Shown: one piece after another, positions 8,419 to 16,095 of the stretch
Layout: every line of letters starts with the position of its first letter
How positions within the stretch are numbered: the stretch's first letter is position 1
Assembly (NCBI RefSeq): GCF_017368795.1
Contig: NZ_JAFNLL010000004.1
Coordinates: 1 to 64,000, forward strand
Direction: 5' to 3'
Origin: Arthrobacter cavernae
Lineage (GTDB): Bacteria > Actinomycetota > Actinomycetes > Actinomycetales > Micrococcaceae
Length of the DNA stretch: 64,000 nt
The notes under the pieces: generated by a model
Databases searched by the model: none
The model's input: the letters and a program-made list of their open reading frames with translations, nothing else
What the model was told of the DNA's origin: nothing
Program-made: the position numbers and the translations under genes

Positions 8419-9258
8419 ATGAGCACCAACCAGCCTCCAGTTCCCACTCCAGACGCCAATGGCCGCGCAGCAGCCGGGCCCGCAGCCGTTCCGGCCGCCG
8501 AGGTCCCGGCCAGGCACCAGGGGGCCTTGGAGCTGCGGCGCCAACAGGCGACCGGTGGGATGTCCGACCAGTATTTGCTGGACGCGCGTGGCCCCGGACA
8601 GTTCATCCACCAGGACCCGTGGCGGGTCCTGCGCATCCAGAGTGAATTTGTGGAAGGGTTCGGTGCCCTCGCCGATCTCGGTCCCGCGGTCAGCGTGTTC
8701 GGCTCCGCCCGCACGAAGCCCGGCAGCGAGTACTACGAGATGGGCGTGGAGGTGGGGCGCCATCTGGCCGAAGCCGGCGTCGCCGTGATCACCGGGGGTG
8801 GCCCCGGGTCCATGGAGGCCGCGAACAAAGGCGCCGTGGAAGGCAATGGGGTTTCCGTCGGGCTTGGCATCGAACTGCCGTTCGAACAGGGTCTCAACCG
8901 CTGGGTGGACCTGGGGATCAACTTCCGGTACTTCTTTGCCCGCAAGACCATGTTCGTCAAATACGCGCAGGGCTTCGTGGTGCTTCCCGGCGGACTGGGC
9001 ACCCTTGACGAGCTGTTCGAGGCCATGGTCCTGGTGCAGACCCGCAAGGTGACATCGTTCCCGATCGTGCTGCTCGGTGTCCGCTTCTGGGGGCCCATGA
9101 TCGAGTGGCTCAGGGAAACGCTCGTTGCCGAGGGGATGGTGTCCGAGAAGGACCTTGACCTGATCCAGCTCGTGGACGAGCCCGCCGACGCCGTGCACCG
9201 GGTGCTGCACGGCGTCCCGAGGCCCGCAGGCGCCAACGGAGACCAGCGCCCGGAATAG
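8419..9258 (+). CDS. LOG-family nucleotide 5'-monophosphate phosphoribohydrolase (TIGR00730 type)
   Basis: A 279-residue Rossmann-like protein. GGGPGSMEAANKGA (about residue 130) and PGGLGTLDELFEA (about residue 190) are the two signature motifs of LOG proteins, which release free base from cytokinin nucleotides or other nucleoside monophosphates. The first 55 residues (Ala/Pro-rich, then ELRRQQATGGMSDQYLL) are an actinobacterial extension. The physiological substrate is not decided by sequence. The next two genes follow after 21 bases and with a 4-base overlap, so the three probably form one unit. A LOG gene occurs at a similar place near dapE in mycobacteria, as I recall. Confidence 0.88.
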   Translation: MSTNQPPVPTPDANGRAAAGPAAVPAAEVPARHQGALELRRQQATGGMSDQYLLDARGPGQFIHQDPWRVLRIQSEFVEGFGALADLGPAVSVFGSARTKPGSEYYEMGVEVGRHLAEAGVAVITGGGPGSMEAANKGAVEGNGVSVGLGIELPFEQGLNRWVDLGINFRYFFARKTMFVKYAQGFVVLPGGLGTLDELFEAMVLVQTRKVTSFPIVLLGVRFWGPMIEWLRETLVAEGMVSEKDLDLIQLVDEPADAVHRVLHGVPRPAGANGDQRPE

Positions 9259-9279
9259 CAGGCCGCGGTTTCTGGCACG

Positions 9280-9633
9280 ATGGGTGCTGTGAGCTTCTTC
9301 CTGGTTTTCCTCGCGATCGTCCTCCTCGGCGCCGCACTGGCCTTCGGCGTCGGGATCGCCCGGACCGGGCGGTCTTTCGGTGCGGGACTGGACGAGCCGG
9401 TGCCGAACCTGCCGCCGGTCCTGCTGCCGGCTCAGGCCACGGCGCCCGACGTCGACCGCGTGCGTTTCGCCCTCGGGCTGCGGGGGTACCGGATGGACCA
9501 GGTGGACCAGGTCCTCGATGATCTGCGCGAGCAACTCGCGGCCAAGGACCGGGAAATAGAGCGGCTGGGCAGTCTTCGGGAACCGGACGGTCTTCGGGAC
9601 AAGGAAGCGGAGACGGGCGGGACCGCCCCGTGA
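9280..9633 (+). CDS. DivIVA-domain membrane protein
   Basis: A 117-residue protein with one N-terminal transmembrane segment (SFFLVFLAIVLLGAALAFGVG) and a cytoplasmic stretch containing VDRVRFALGLRGYRMDQVDQVLDDL. That stretch is the DivIVA N-terminal signature used for membrane-curvature or pole binding in Gram-positive growth. It is followed by a short coiled-coil-like part (LREQLAAKDREIERLG). Full DivIVA/Wag31 has a long coiled coil, so this is a small relative. ATG at 9280 is listed; GTG at 9289 is an equally good start, with CACGAT 7 bases upstream. Its stop overlaps the next gene by 4 bases (GTGA). Confidence 0.8.
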   Translation: MGAVSFFLVFLAIVLLGAALAFGVGIARTGRSFGAGLDEPVPNLPPVLLPAQATAPDVDRVRFALGLRGYRMDQVDQVLDDLREQLAAKDREIERLGSLREPDGLRDKEAETGGTAP

Positions 9634-10889
9634 GCCCTTCCGCACCGCCGAAACATGAGCCGGTGGGTCCCACGGAGGGTTTGGGGCGTGTCATTTCGGG
9701 TGCGGCGGCGCGCATGGCCCGCTGGCCATGGTGGCTCCAGACCACCCTTGTCTATGTGGCCGCGCGGCTGCTCAGTGCCTGCATCTTCATGGCGGCGGCC
9801 CTGCAGCAGGGGACCAACCCCTGGTTTGGGCCCGGGCCTGATTACTGGAACTTCATCTACATCTGGGACTCCCAGTGGTACACACGGATCGTCTACGACG
9901 GCTATTCGTCCACGCTCCCCGTCAACGAGCAGGGCGATGTCCAGGAAAACGCCTGGGCGTTCTACGCACTGTTCCCCTTCCTGGCCCGCGGCCTTGGCGC
10001 CATCGTCGGGGTTCCACCGCACCACATGCTGGTGGTCATCGCCATGCTCGCCGGGCTCGGTGCTGCGCTCGTGGTCTACAGGCTCTTCCTGCAATTCGCC
10101 GCGCACCGGCCGGCCCTCTGGGGGGTTGTCTTCTTCTCCGTATTCCCGGTGTCGGCCATACTGCAGGTTCCCTACGCTGAATCGCTGAATCTCCTGCTGC
10201 TCGCCGGTGCGCTGCTGCTGGTGGTGCGTCGCCGGTACGTGGCCGCCATGCCCGTGGTGCTGCTGATGTGCCTGTCCAGGCCCACCGGCGTGCCTTTCGC
10301 GGCCATGATGGGCTTCCTGCTGCTGCACCGGCTCTGGCTGAGGTTCGCTCCCCGCCGGCCGGAGGACCTGCCTCCGGTCCGGGAACTCGCCTCGCTTGCG
10401 GCCCTGGTGCTGGTGAGCGGGCTGGGGGCCCTCGCCTGGCCGGCCATCGCCTGGGCCACAACAGGGGATCCCGCCGCCTACACGCGCACCGAAACCGTGT
10501 GGCGCGGACACGACCTCGTGCCGTTCAAGCCCTGGTTCGACACCGGGCGGATGCTGTTCGGCCCGGTCCTGGGAATCATGGCCCCGTTTGTCTTCGCCGG
10601 GCTCTTCGCCCTGCTGATGGTCTCCCGCCCCGTCCGGGCGCTGGGCGTGGAACTGCGGCTGTGGTGCACCTGCTACATGGGCTACCTGCTGGTGTTCCTG
10701 CACCCGCAGACCAGCACTTTCCGCATGTTGCTGCCGCTGTTCCCGCTGGCACTGAGCGCGGCGCTTCTCTCGCGCTCGAAGGCGTACCGGGGAACCGTCG
10801 TCGTGATGTTTTCGCTGCTCCAGATAGTCTGGATCGTCTGGCTGTGGGCCTGGGCGCAGCTCCCGGGAGGCGGCGACTATCCGCCCTGA
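9630..10889 (+). CDS. Integral membrane mannosyltransferase-like protein (PIG-V type)
   Basis: A 419-residue polytopic protein with about ten hydrophobic segments. After the first helix an external loop holds WDSQWYTRIVYDGY, close to the WDxxWYxxIxxxGY pattern of PIG-V and related GT-C glycosyltransferases that use polyprenyl-phosphate sugars. CLSRPTGVPF in a later loop is also typical. The donor and acceptor are unknown; polyprenyl-phosphomannose and a cell-wall lipid or protein would fit an actinobacterium. GTG at 9630 overlaps the DivIVA-like gene stop, indicating translational coupling. The last gene of the unit is followed by a 229-base gap. Confidence 0.75.
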   Translation: MSPSAPPKHEPVGPTEGLGRVISGAAARMARWPWWLQTTLVYVAARLLSACIFMAAALQQGTNPWFGPGPDYWNFIYIWDSQWYTRIVYDGYSSTLPVNEQGDVQENAWAFYALFPFLARGLGAIVGVPPHHMLVVIAMLAGLGAALVVYRLFLQFAAHRPALWGVVFFSVFPVSAILQVPYAESLNLLLLAGALLLVVRRRYVAAMPVVLLMCLSRPTGVPFAAMMGFLLLHRLWLRFAPRRPEDLPPVRELASLAALVLVSGLGALAWPAIAWATTGDPAAYTRTETVWRGHDLVPFKPWFDTGRMLFGPVLGIMAPFVFAGLFALLMVSRPVRALGVELRLWCTCYMGYLLVFLHPQTSTFRMLLPLFPLALSAALLSRSKAYRGTVVVMFSLLQIVWIVWLWAWAQLPGGGDYPP

Positions 10890-10972
10890 TCCGCCCCTCA
10901 TAGCAGTGACCCAGGCCACGAACAAAGCCCGGACAAAAAGTACAACGATTAGCTACGGGCGGGTAAGTACGG

Positions 10973-11013
10973 GATAATGGAGTGCAAGCAGGGACAAAGC
11001 ACCCATGGGTGCT
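10973..11013 (+). promoter_or_regulatory. Candidate promoter and 16-bp palindrome upstream of the DUF3117 gene
   Basis: GATAAT at 10973-10978 is a good -10 box with a weak -35. About 20 bases downstream lies the perfect palindrome AGCACCCATGGGTGCT (10998-11013), a possible operator or leader stem. Confidence 0.4.
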
Positions 11014-11067
11014 CAGTCACGGAGGCTGCCAAAACAGCGCCATCGGGGCTGCAGTTGTGACGCGGAC

Positions 11068-11085
11068 CCAGCCCGGCCGGGCTGG
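11068..11085 (+). repeat. 18-bp perfect palindrome in the DUF3117 leader
   Basis: CCAGCCCGG followed directly by CCGGGCTGG, 33 bases before the ATG at 11119. In RNA it would form a GC stem in front of the ribosome site. Confidence 0.5.
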
Positions 11086-11118
11086 AGTGATCTGGGACAA
11101 ATGGAGGGGATTTTCCTA

Positions 11119-11286
11119 ATGGCGGCTATGAAACCACGTACTGGCGACGGCCCTATGGAAGTAACCAAAGAGGGCCGCAGCCTGATCATGCGTGTGCCGC
11201 TCGAGGGCGGAGGTCGGCTTGTGGTCGAGCTCAACGCAGCAGAAGCGGCGAACCTCAAGGAATGCCTCGTGGGCGTTACCGAATAG
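11119..11286 (+). CDS. DUF3117 family small protein
   Basis: A 55-residue protein, MAAMKPRTGDGPMEVTKEG then RVPLEGGGRLVVELNAAEAANL, immediately recognisable as the actinobacterial DUF3117 family (Rv1211 type). Its function is unknown. It is a short mixed alpha/beta protein with no signal or membrane segment. An open frame extends to 11005, but family members begin with MAAMKPR, and GGAGGGGA at 11103-11110 sits at the right distance for the ATG at 11119. It is transcribed alone, between a structured leader of about 100 bases and a downstream hairpin. It faces the O-methyltransferase gene, as in mycobacteria. Confidence 0.92.
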   Translation: MAAMKPRTGDGPMEVTKEGRSLIMRVPLEGGGRLVVELNAAEAANLKECLVGVTE

Positions 11287-11295
11287 ATTCGCTGG

Positions 11296-11326
11296 GGCAG
11301 GGCCCGGCCAGCGCCGGCGCCCTGCC
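11296..11326 (+). terminator. Terminator-like hairpin after the DUF3117 gene
   Basis: GGCAGGGC (11296-11303) pairs with GCCCTGCC (11319-11326), followed by TTC and later TTT. A second stem AGCCCGG/CCGGGCT (11348-11377) adjoins the opposite gene's stop. Confidence 0.6.
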
Positions 11327-11375
11327 TTCATGTTTAAGAACCGAACCAGCCCGGGTGCCGAAGCGCCCGGCCGGG

Positions 11376-12008
11376 CTATTTCTTGACGGCCACCAGCAGG
11401 CCGTTGCCGGTGGGGAGCATGGCGGAGGCAAGACGGTCGTCGTCGCGGATGGCCCTGCCCACCTGGCGCAGCACCACCGTGGTGGAATCCCGGGCGGCAG
11501 GGTTGGACACGCGGTCCTTGTCCAGGGCGTCGTTGATGACCAGGGTGCCGCCGGACTTGAGCAGCCGGATGGCCTGCTCCACATAGCCGGGGAAGTTGGG
11601 CTTGTCCGCATCGATGAACACAAGGTCATAAGCTGCGTCGGTGAGCCTGGGCAGCACGTCCGCGGCGCGGCCGGAAATCGTCCGCGTGCGGTTCGCCGGG
11701 CTGCCGGACTCCAGGAATGCCTCGCGGGCGGCCTTGAGGTGTTCGACGTCGACGTCGATGGTGGTGAGCACGGCCTGCGGGCTGAGCCCACGCAGCAGGC
11801 ACACGCCGGACACGCCCGCACCCGAGCCGACTTCCACCACGGTCTGGGCCTTGGAGGCGGCGGCAAGCACGGTAAGCACCGCTCCGACCCCTGCGCTGAT
11901 GGGAGTCACTCCGAGCTCGAAGGAGCGTTCCCGGGCACGCAGCAACACGTCATCCTCGGCAGGCAGATCTTCCGCATAGGACCAGCTGGTTGACTTGTCG
12001 GCGCTCAT
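11376..12008 (-). CDS. SAM-dependent O-methyltransferase (class I, Rv1220c-like)
   Basis: A 210-residue cytoplasmic methyltransferase. Motif I VVEVGSGAGVSG binds SAM, and DLVFIDADKPNFPGYVEQA is the metal/substrate region of the caffeoyl-CoA/catechol O-methyltransferase group (COG4122). It continues with GGTLVINDALDKDRV. The substrate is unknown. The gene is divergent from sigE, with 233 bases between starts, the same arrangement as Rv1220c and sigE in M. tuberculosis as I recall. A TATAAA box at 12040-12045 (minus) and a GGAGAG ribosome site fit a short leader. Confidence 0.9.
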   Translation of the reverse strand: MSADKSTSWSYAEDLPAEDDVLLRARERSFELGVTPISAGVGAVLTVLAAASKAQTVVEVGSGAGVSGVCLLRGLSPQAVLTTIDVDVEHLKAAREAFLESGSPANRTRTISGRAADVLPRLTDAAYDLVFIDADKPNFPGYVEQAIRLLKSGGTLVINDALDKDRVSNPAARDSTTVVLRQVGRAIRDDDRLASAMLPTGNGLLVAVKK

Positions 12009-12039
12009 GTAGGGGTTCGCTCTCCGCGGCTCGGGGGTG

Positions 12040-12045
12040 TTTATA
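12040..12045 (-). promoter_or_regulatory. Putative -10 box of the O-methyltransferase gene
   Basis: TATAAA on the minus strand, 31 bases before the ATG, leaving a leader of about 25 bases that contains GGAGAG. Confidence 0.45.
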
Positions 12046-12151
12046 ACAGACTACTGTGTCCGGCCCGGGCGCCCGGCGTTCCGGGCCCGGGGGCGGATGT
12101 GTTGCGTACCCGTTCGCCCTGCGGGGAATGGGCCTCTCGGTCAGGAAATTC

Positions 12152-12181
12152 CCAGACAAACTTGGGATGATGTATGTCTGG
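12152..12181. promoter_or_regulatory. Inverted repeat upstream of sigE
   Basis: Perfect 7-bp arms CCAGACA (12152-12158) and TGTCTGG (12175-12181) with a 16-base spacer, 60 bases before the sigE start. This is the spacing of a dimeric regulator site over two helical turns. Confidence 0.4.
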
Positions 12182-12241
12182 CCATCCAGGTGGTGGGCGG
12201 CACCGAACTACTGGTGACACACAGTTTGAGGGGAGCGGACG

Positions 12242-12868
12242 ATGCCGGCATTAATTGCTGCGCCAGTCCAGACAACAGACGCCGCGGACGCGGCGGCCAG
12301 CGACTGGGTCACGCCCAGCTGGGAGGACGTGGTTGCCAACCACTCCGCCAAGGTTTACCGCCTTGCCTACCGCTTGACCGGCAACAAGTTCGACGCCGAA
12401 GATCTCACCCAGGAAGTGTTCGTGCGGGTGTTCCGCTCGCTGGAAAACTTCAAGCCCGGTACGCTGGACGGCTGGCTGCACCGCATCACCACCAACCTCT
12501 TCCTGGACCAGGCCCGGCGCAAGAGCAGGATCCGCTTCGACGCCCTGGCCGAGGACGCCGAGTCGCGGCTGCCCGGCCGGGAACCGGGCCCGGAACAAAG
12601 CTTTGAGCACAACAACCTGGACCTCGACGTCCAGCGCGCCCTGGAGGAACTGCCGCCGGACTTCCGCGCCGCCGTCGTGCTGTGCGATCTTGAGGGACTC
12701 TCCTATGACGAGGTCGCGGAGGCGCTCGGCGTGAAGCTGGGGACCGTCAGGTCCCGGATCCACCGGGGCCGCACGATGCTGCGCGACAAGCTGGCGCACC
12801 GTGATCCCCGCCCGCTGGCGGCCCGGAAGCCGCGCCTGAAAATGCCGCGCATCGCCGGCATCCTGTAA
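12242..12868 (+). CDS. sigE: ECF RNA polymerase sigma factor SigE
   Basis: A 208-residue extracytoplasmic-function sigma factor controlling envelope-stress genes. Region 2 ([44 protein letters not shown]) recognises the -10 element. Region 4 ([45 protein letters not shown]) recognises the -35 element. The first 28 residues are a variable extension. GAGGGGA precedes the ATG. The gene is followed after 6 bases by an anti-sigma gene and then tatB, the actinobacterial SigE locus layout. The basic C-terminus ([10 protein letters not shown]) is as in other SigE proteins. The assignment to SigE rather than another ECF factor rests on this context. Confidence 0.92.
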   Translation: MPALIAAPVQTTDAADAAASDWVTPSWEDVVANHSAKVYRLAYRLTGNKFDAEDLTQEVFVRVFRSLENFKPGTLDGWLHRITTNLFLDQARRKSRIRFDALAEDAESRLPGREPGPEQSFEHNNLDLDVQRALEELPPDFRAAVVLCDLEGLSYDEVAEALGVKLGTVRSRIHRGRTMLRDKLAHRDPRPLAARKPRLKMPRIAGIL

Positions 12869-12874
12869 GCCCCG

Positions 12875-13786
12875 ATGGGTCAGCGGAAACGACTTCCCGG
12901 TGGCTGGTCCCGGAAACTGACTGCCCTGCGGCACAGCCGCAAACCCGGGCACCTGCAGGGCTGTTCCCAGTGCATGTCCGCCGTGCGCCGGGAACGCCAG
13001 TACCTGGAACGCCTGCGCGGCGCCGCCGTGCCTGCGGCCAGCCAGGACCTGGCAGCCCGCCTGATCCAGCACACCCAGCGCCTCGCCCAGGAACTTGCCC
13101 AGGAACCGGTCCAGGTGCCGCGCCGCGGTGCCTGGCACGGCATCCGCATCGCGGCCGTGGCCACAGGGGGCCTGGCCGTCAGTGCGGGCGTCTTGGCCGT
13201 GGCCGCCTACGCCGTGGCGGGGGATCCGTCGCCGGAGGCCGCGCTGCCGGGACAACGTGGCGCCGGGAGCATGGTGGGCGCCGCGGTGGACGGCGCCACC
13301 GCACGGCATGCCGCCGCTGCCATCCTGCCGAAGTTCAGTGCGGGGACAATTGTCAGCCTGAGTGCCGAACAGCTGGAGGGCCTGCGCGGCGAGGGTTGGG
13401 CCTGCCCCGAACTTGCCGGTCTGGGCTTCCAGTTGGTCTCCGCGCACGCCTCCTTGCGCGAGGGACATCCCTCCGTGGAACTGCGGCTCCGGAGCGGCCA
13501 GTACCACGCCACCGTCATCGAGGAGCACCTCGACGGCCCGGCAGGCAGTGGCAACGCTGAACTGTCCGTCACGCAGGGAACTCCGTGGGCAGCCGTCTAC
13601 AGGACCTCCGCGGCCGTGCTCAGCTACACCTCCGATCTGCCCGCGGAACAGGCCGACAACGCCGTCCCGGAACTGGTACGGGCCGGCGATTCACTGCATT
13701 CGGAGGTCCAGGTGTCCGATCCCGAGACCTGGCTGGAACGCCTGCTCCGGGGGCTCCGGACACTTGCCCGCCCCGCCGGTTTATGA
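12875..13786 (+). CDS. rseA: Anti-sigma factor with zinc-binding motif (RseA-like)
   Basis: A 303-residue membrane protein expected to hold SigE inactive. The N-terminal cytoplasmic part has HLQGCSQC, the His26-x3-Cys30-x2-Cys33 zinc anti-sigma (ZAS) motif. A transmembrane segment follows at about residues 90-112 (IRIAAVATGGLAVSAGVLAVAAYA). The remaining ~190 residues are extracytoplasmic and contain ELRLRSGQYHATVIEEHL, a MucB/RseB-like or sensor domain not found in short anti-sigma factors. It starts 6 bases after sigE. The htrA-type protease present between rseA and tatB in mycobacteria is absent here. Confidence 0.85.
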   Translation: MGQRKRLPGGWSRKLTALRHSRKPGHLQGCSQCMSAVRRERQYLERLRGAAVPAASQDLAARLIQHTQRLAQELAQEPVQVPRRGAWHGIRIAAVATGGLAVSAGVLAVAAYAVAGDPSPEAALPGQRGAGSMVGAAVDGATARHAAAAILPKFSAGTIVSLSAEQLEGLRGEGWACPELAGLGFQLVSAHASLREGHPSVELRLRSGQYHATVIEEHLDGPAGSGNAELSVTQGTPWAAVYRTSAAVLSYTSDLPAEQADNAVPELVRAGDSLHSEVQVSDPETWLERLLRGLRTLARPAGL

Positions 13787-13804
13787 GCGGCACCACAGAC
13801 AAGG

Positions 13805-13810
13805 TAATCT
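13805..13810 (+). promoter_or_regulatory. Possible internal -10 box for tatB (leaderless)
   Basis: TAATCT, 7 bases before the GTG at 13818 and inside the 31-base gap after the anti-sigma gene. Confidence 0.35.
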
Positions 13811-13817
13811 TCGTAGC

Positions 13818-14231
13818 GTGTTTGGAATCAACGGCCCGGAGTTCATCCTCCTCCTGATCATCGGCGTACTCGTGATCGGTCCCAGCCGCTTGCCCGAATA
13901 CACCCAGAAGCTGGCGAATCTGGTGAAGGAAGTCCGGCGCATGGCCTCGGGCGCCCGGGAGCAGATCAAGGAAGAAGTCGGCATCGACATCGATGAAGTC
14001 GACTGGAAGAAATACGATCCGCGCCAGTACGATCCGCGCCGGATCATCAAGGATGCCCTCCTTGATGACGACTCGAAACTGCTCAGCGCCGGCGCCCCTG
14101 CAGCTGTGGTGGCGGCTGCCGCCGCAGTGGCTACGGCCGGAACCGCTGCCGGCGAGCCCAAGACTCCCGCCCGGACCATCGAGCGGCTGCCCGACGGCGA
14201 ACACGCACCGTTCGACTCAGAAGCCACCTAA
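13818..14231 (+). CDS. tatB: Sec-independent translocase subunit TatB
   Basis: TatB forms the substrate-receptor complex of the twin-arginine export system in the cytoplasmic membrane. The 137-residue protein starts MFGINGPEFILLLIIGVLVIGPSRLPEYTQKLA: a single N-terminal transmembrane helix, the Gly-Pro hinge, then an amphipathic helix (LVKEVRRMASGAREQIKEEVG). A charged and Ala-rich tail follows. The GTG start at 13818 is chosen because the open frame upstream belongs to another frame of the anti-sigma gene. It lies next to sigE/anti-sigma as in other actinobacteria. tatA and tatC are not in the window. Confidence 0.88.
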   Translation: MFGINGPEFILLLIIGVLVIGPSRLPEYTQKLANLVKEVRRMASGAREQIKEEVGIDIDEVDWKKYDPRQYDPRRIIKDALLDDDSKLLSAGAPAAVVAAAAAVATAGTAAGEPKTPARTIERLPDGEHAPFDSEAT

Positions 14232-14245
14232 GGCCCACAGGGCCT
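14231..14245. terminator. Small hairpin between convergent tatB and mrp
   Basis: AGGCCC and GGGCCT with a 3-base loop fill the 15-base gap between the two stops. There is no T-run, so termination is only possible. Confidence 0.35.
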
Positions 14246-14246
14246 G

Positions 14247-15374
14247 CTAGCGCGGCTGGATGCCCAGCGGCATGCCGGAGAGCCCGCGGGGCCTGGTGGC
14301 CAGCTGCCCCGCGATGCCCGCGAGAGCCTGCGCTGCGGCCGTCCCAGGGGCATCCAGGACCACCGGCCGGCCGGCGTCGCCGCCTTCACGCAGCCGGATG
14401 TCCAGGGGGATCTGGCCCAACAGGGGAACGTCGCTGCCCACGACGGCGCTCAGCCGTTCGGCGAGCACGGCGCCGCCGCCGCTTCCGAACAGTTCCATCC
14501 TGCCGCCGTCGGGCATTTCCAGGAATGACATGTTCTCGATGACGCCAGCCAGTTTCTGGCCGGTCTGCGTGGCGATGGTGCCCGCCCGCTCGGCCACATC
14601 CGCGGCCGCGGCCTGCGGAGTGGTCACCACCAGGATCTCGGCGCTGGGCAGCAGCTGCGCCACCGAGATCGCGATGTCACCGGTGCCCGGCGGCAGGTCG
14701 AGGAACAGGGCGTCCAGGTCGCCGAAGTAGACGTCGGTGAGGAACTGCTCCAGGGCCCGGTGCAGCATGGGGCCGCGCCAGGCAACAGGCTGGTTGCCGG
14801 TGACGAACATGCCGATCGAAATGACCTTCACGCCATAGGCGACCGGCGGCAGGATCATGTCGTCCACCTGCGTGGGCTTCTGCGTGATGCCCATCAGGGA
14901 GGGAACGGAGAAGCCGTGGACGTCGGCGTCCACGATGCCCACGCGAAGCCCCTGCGCGGCCAGCGCGCAGGCAAGGTTGACGGTCACCGAGGATTTGCCG
15001 ACCCCGCCCTTGCCGCTCGCGACGGCGAACACTTTCGTCAGCGAACCGGGCTGGGCGAAGGGGACGCCGCGCTGGCCGCCCGGGCCGCGCAGCCGTTCCT
15101 TGAGGGCGTTGCGCTGCTCCGGGCTCATGACCTTCAGTTCGACCTCGACGCCGGACACGCCCGGAACCTTGGACAGCGCCGCAGTGGCATCGGCGGTGAT
15201 GGTGTCGCGCAGCGGGCAGCCCGCGATGGTCAGGAGCACTGCCAGGCGGACGATGCCGTCCGCGGAGGCGGCCACGGAGTCCACCATGCCCAGTTCGGTG
15301 ATGGGACGGCGGAGTTCCGGGTCGATGACGGTTTCCAGGGCAGCATTCAGTGCCTCGGAGGATGGGGTGCTCAT
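14247..15374 (-). CDS. mrp: Mrp/NBP35-family iron-sulfur cluster carrier ATPase
   Basis: A 375-residue P-loop ATPase (Mrp/ApbC) that binds and transfers Fe-S clusters. Residues 5-100 form the MIP18/DUF59 domain (ALETVIDPELRRPITELGMV). The deviant Walker A AVASGKGGVGKSSVTVNLA then opens the NTPase domain. VDADVHGFSVPSLMG and LDALFLDLPPGTGD are the characteristic Mrp motifs. The open frame continues upstream to 15665, but MSTPSSEALNAALETV at 15374 is the family-like start. It starts 4 bases after the stop of the DUF1003 gene and is the third gene of a minus-strand unit. Confidence 0.92.
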   Translation of the reverse strand: MSTPSSEALNAALETVIDPELRRPITELGMVDSVAASADGIVRLAVLLTIAGCPLRDTITADATAALSKVPGVSGVEVELKVMSPEQRNALKERLRGPGGQRGVPFAQPGSLTKVFAVASGKGGVGKSSVTVNLACALAAQGLRVGIVDADVHGFSVPSLMGITQKPTQVDDMILPPVAYGVKVISIGMFVTGNQPVAWRGPMLHRALEQFLTDVYFGDLDALFLDLPPGTGDIAISVAQLLPSAEILVVTTPQAAAADVAERAGTIATQTGQKLAGVIENMSFLEMPDGGRMELFGSGGGAVLAERLSAVVGSDVPLLGQIPLDIRLREGGDAGRPVVLDAPGTAAAQALAGIAGQLATRPRGLSGMPLGIQPR

Positions 15375-15378
15375 GCGG

Positions 15379-16095
15379 TCAGGACCGGCTTTCTGGCTGT
15401 TCTGGTGCTGGAGTGGTTGCGGCGTGCTGCGGGCGGACCTTGGGGATCTGCTGCGTGCGCGGGCCGCGTTGCTTGTCCCGCTTCTCCTTGAGCTTGTCCT
15501 TGACCTTCTCGCGCGGGCTCTCGCCGGCCTTGGCGTCGTTGGTGCCGTGGGCGCGCATCTCCTCCTGGGCCTCGAGCATGTCCTCCAGGAGCGTGCGGAG
15601 CTCGGCGCGGACGTAGTCACGGGTGGCCACTTCGCGCAGGGCGATGCGCAGCGAGGCCAGCTCACGGGTGAGGTACTCGGTGTCCGCGAGGTTCCGGGCG
15701 GCCTGCTGGCGATCCTGCTGCAGGGAGACCCGGTCGCGGTCGTCCTGGCGGTTCTGGGCCAGCAGCAGCAGGGGAGCGGCGTAGGAGGCCTGCAGGGACA
15801 GCATGAGCGTCAGCAGGGTGTAGCCCAGGGCCTGGGAGTCGAACTGCCAGGTCTCCGGGGCGAAGGTGTTCCAGACGATCCAGAAGACGCAGAAGATCGT
15901 CATGTAGACCAGGAAGGTCGGCGTGCCCATGAAGCGGGCGAAGCCTTCCGTGGCGTGGCCGAAGGCGTCCGGGTTGGGCGAGAACTTCGGCAGGATACGC
16001 TGGCGTCCGCTCAGCGGTGTATCGAGGCTTCCTTTGCCGACGGCTTTGCCGGCACGCCGCACGCCGGAGCTCTTTGCTGTGGTGATATCAGCCAA
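15379..16095 (-). CDS. DUF1003 membrane protein
   Basis: A protein of 238 residues with two central transmembrane helices (PTFLVYMTIFCVFWIVWNTFA and ALGYTLLTLMLSLQASYAAPLLLLAQ), followed by NRQDDRDRVSLQQDRQQAARNLADTEYLTRELASLR. This is the DUF1003 signature. A long charged C-terminal coiled-coil-like and low-complexity tail follows. Function is unknown. The start is taken as TTG at 16095 because GGAGG sits 5 bases upstream; TTG at 16107 is an alternative. Either overlaps the end of the preceding CBS-protein gene, indicating coupling in the unit CBS protein - DUF1003 - mrp. Confidence 0.85.
   Translation of the reverse strand: MADITTAKSSGVRRAGKAVGKGSLDTPLSGRQRILPKFSPNPDAFGHATEGFARFMGTPTFLVYMTIFCVFWIVWNTFAPETWQFDSQALGYTLLTLMLSLQASYAAPLLLLAQNRQDDRDRVSLQQDRQQAARNLADTEYLTRELASLRIALREVATRDYVRAELRTLLEDMLEAQEEMRAHGTNDAKAGESPREKVKDKLKEKRDKQRGPRTQQIPKVRPQHAATTPAPEQPESRS

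Noticed and set aside
11005..11118. N-terminal extension of the DUF3117 protein
   Set aside because: Family members start at MAAMKPR; a ribosome site fits 11119, and the upstream part is a palindrome-rich leader.
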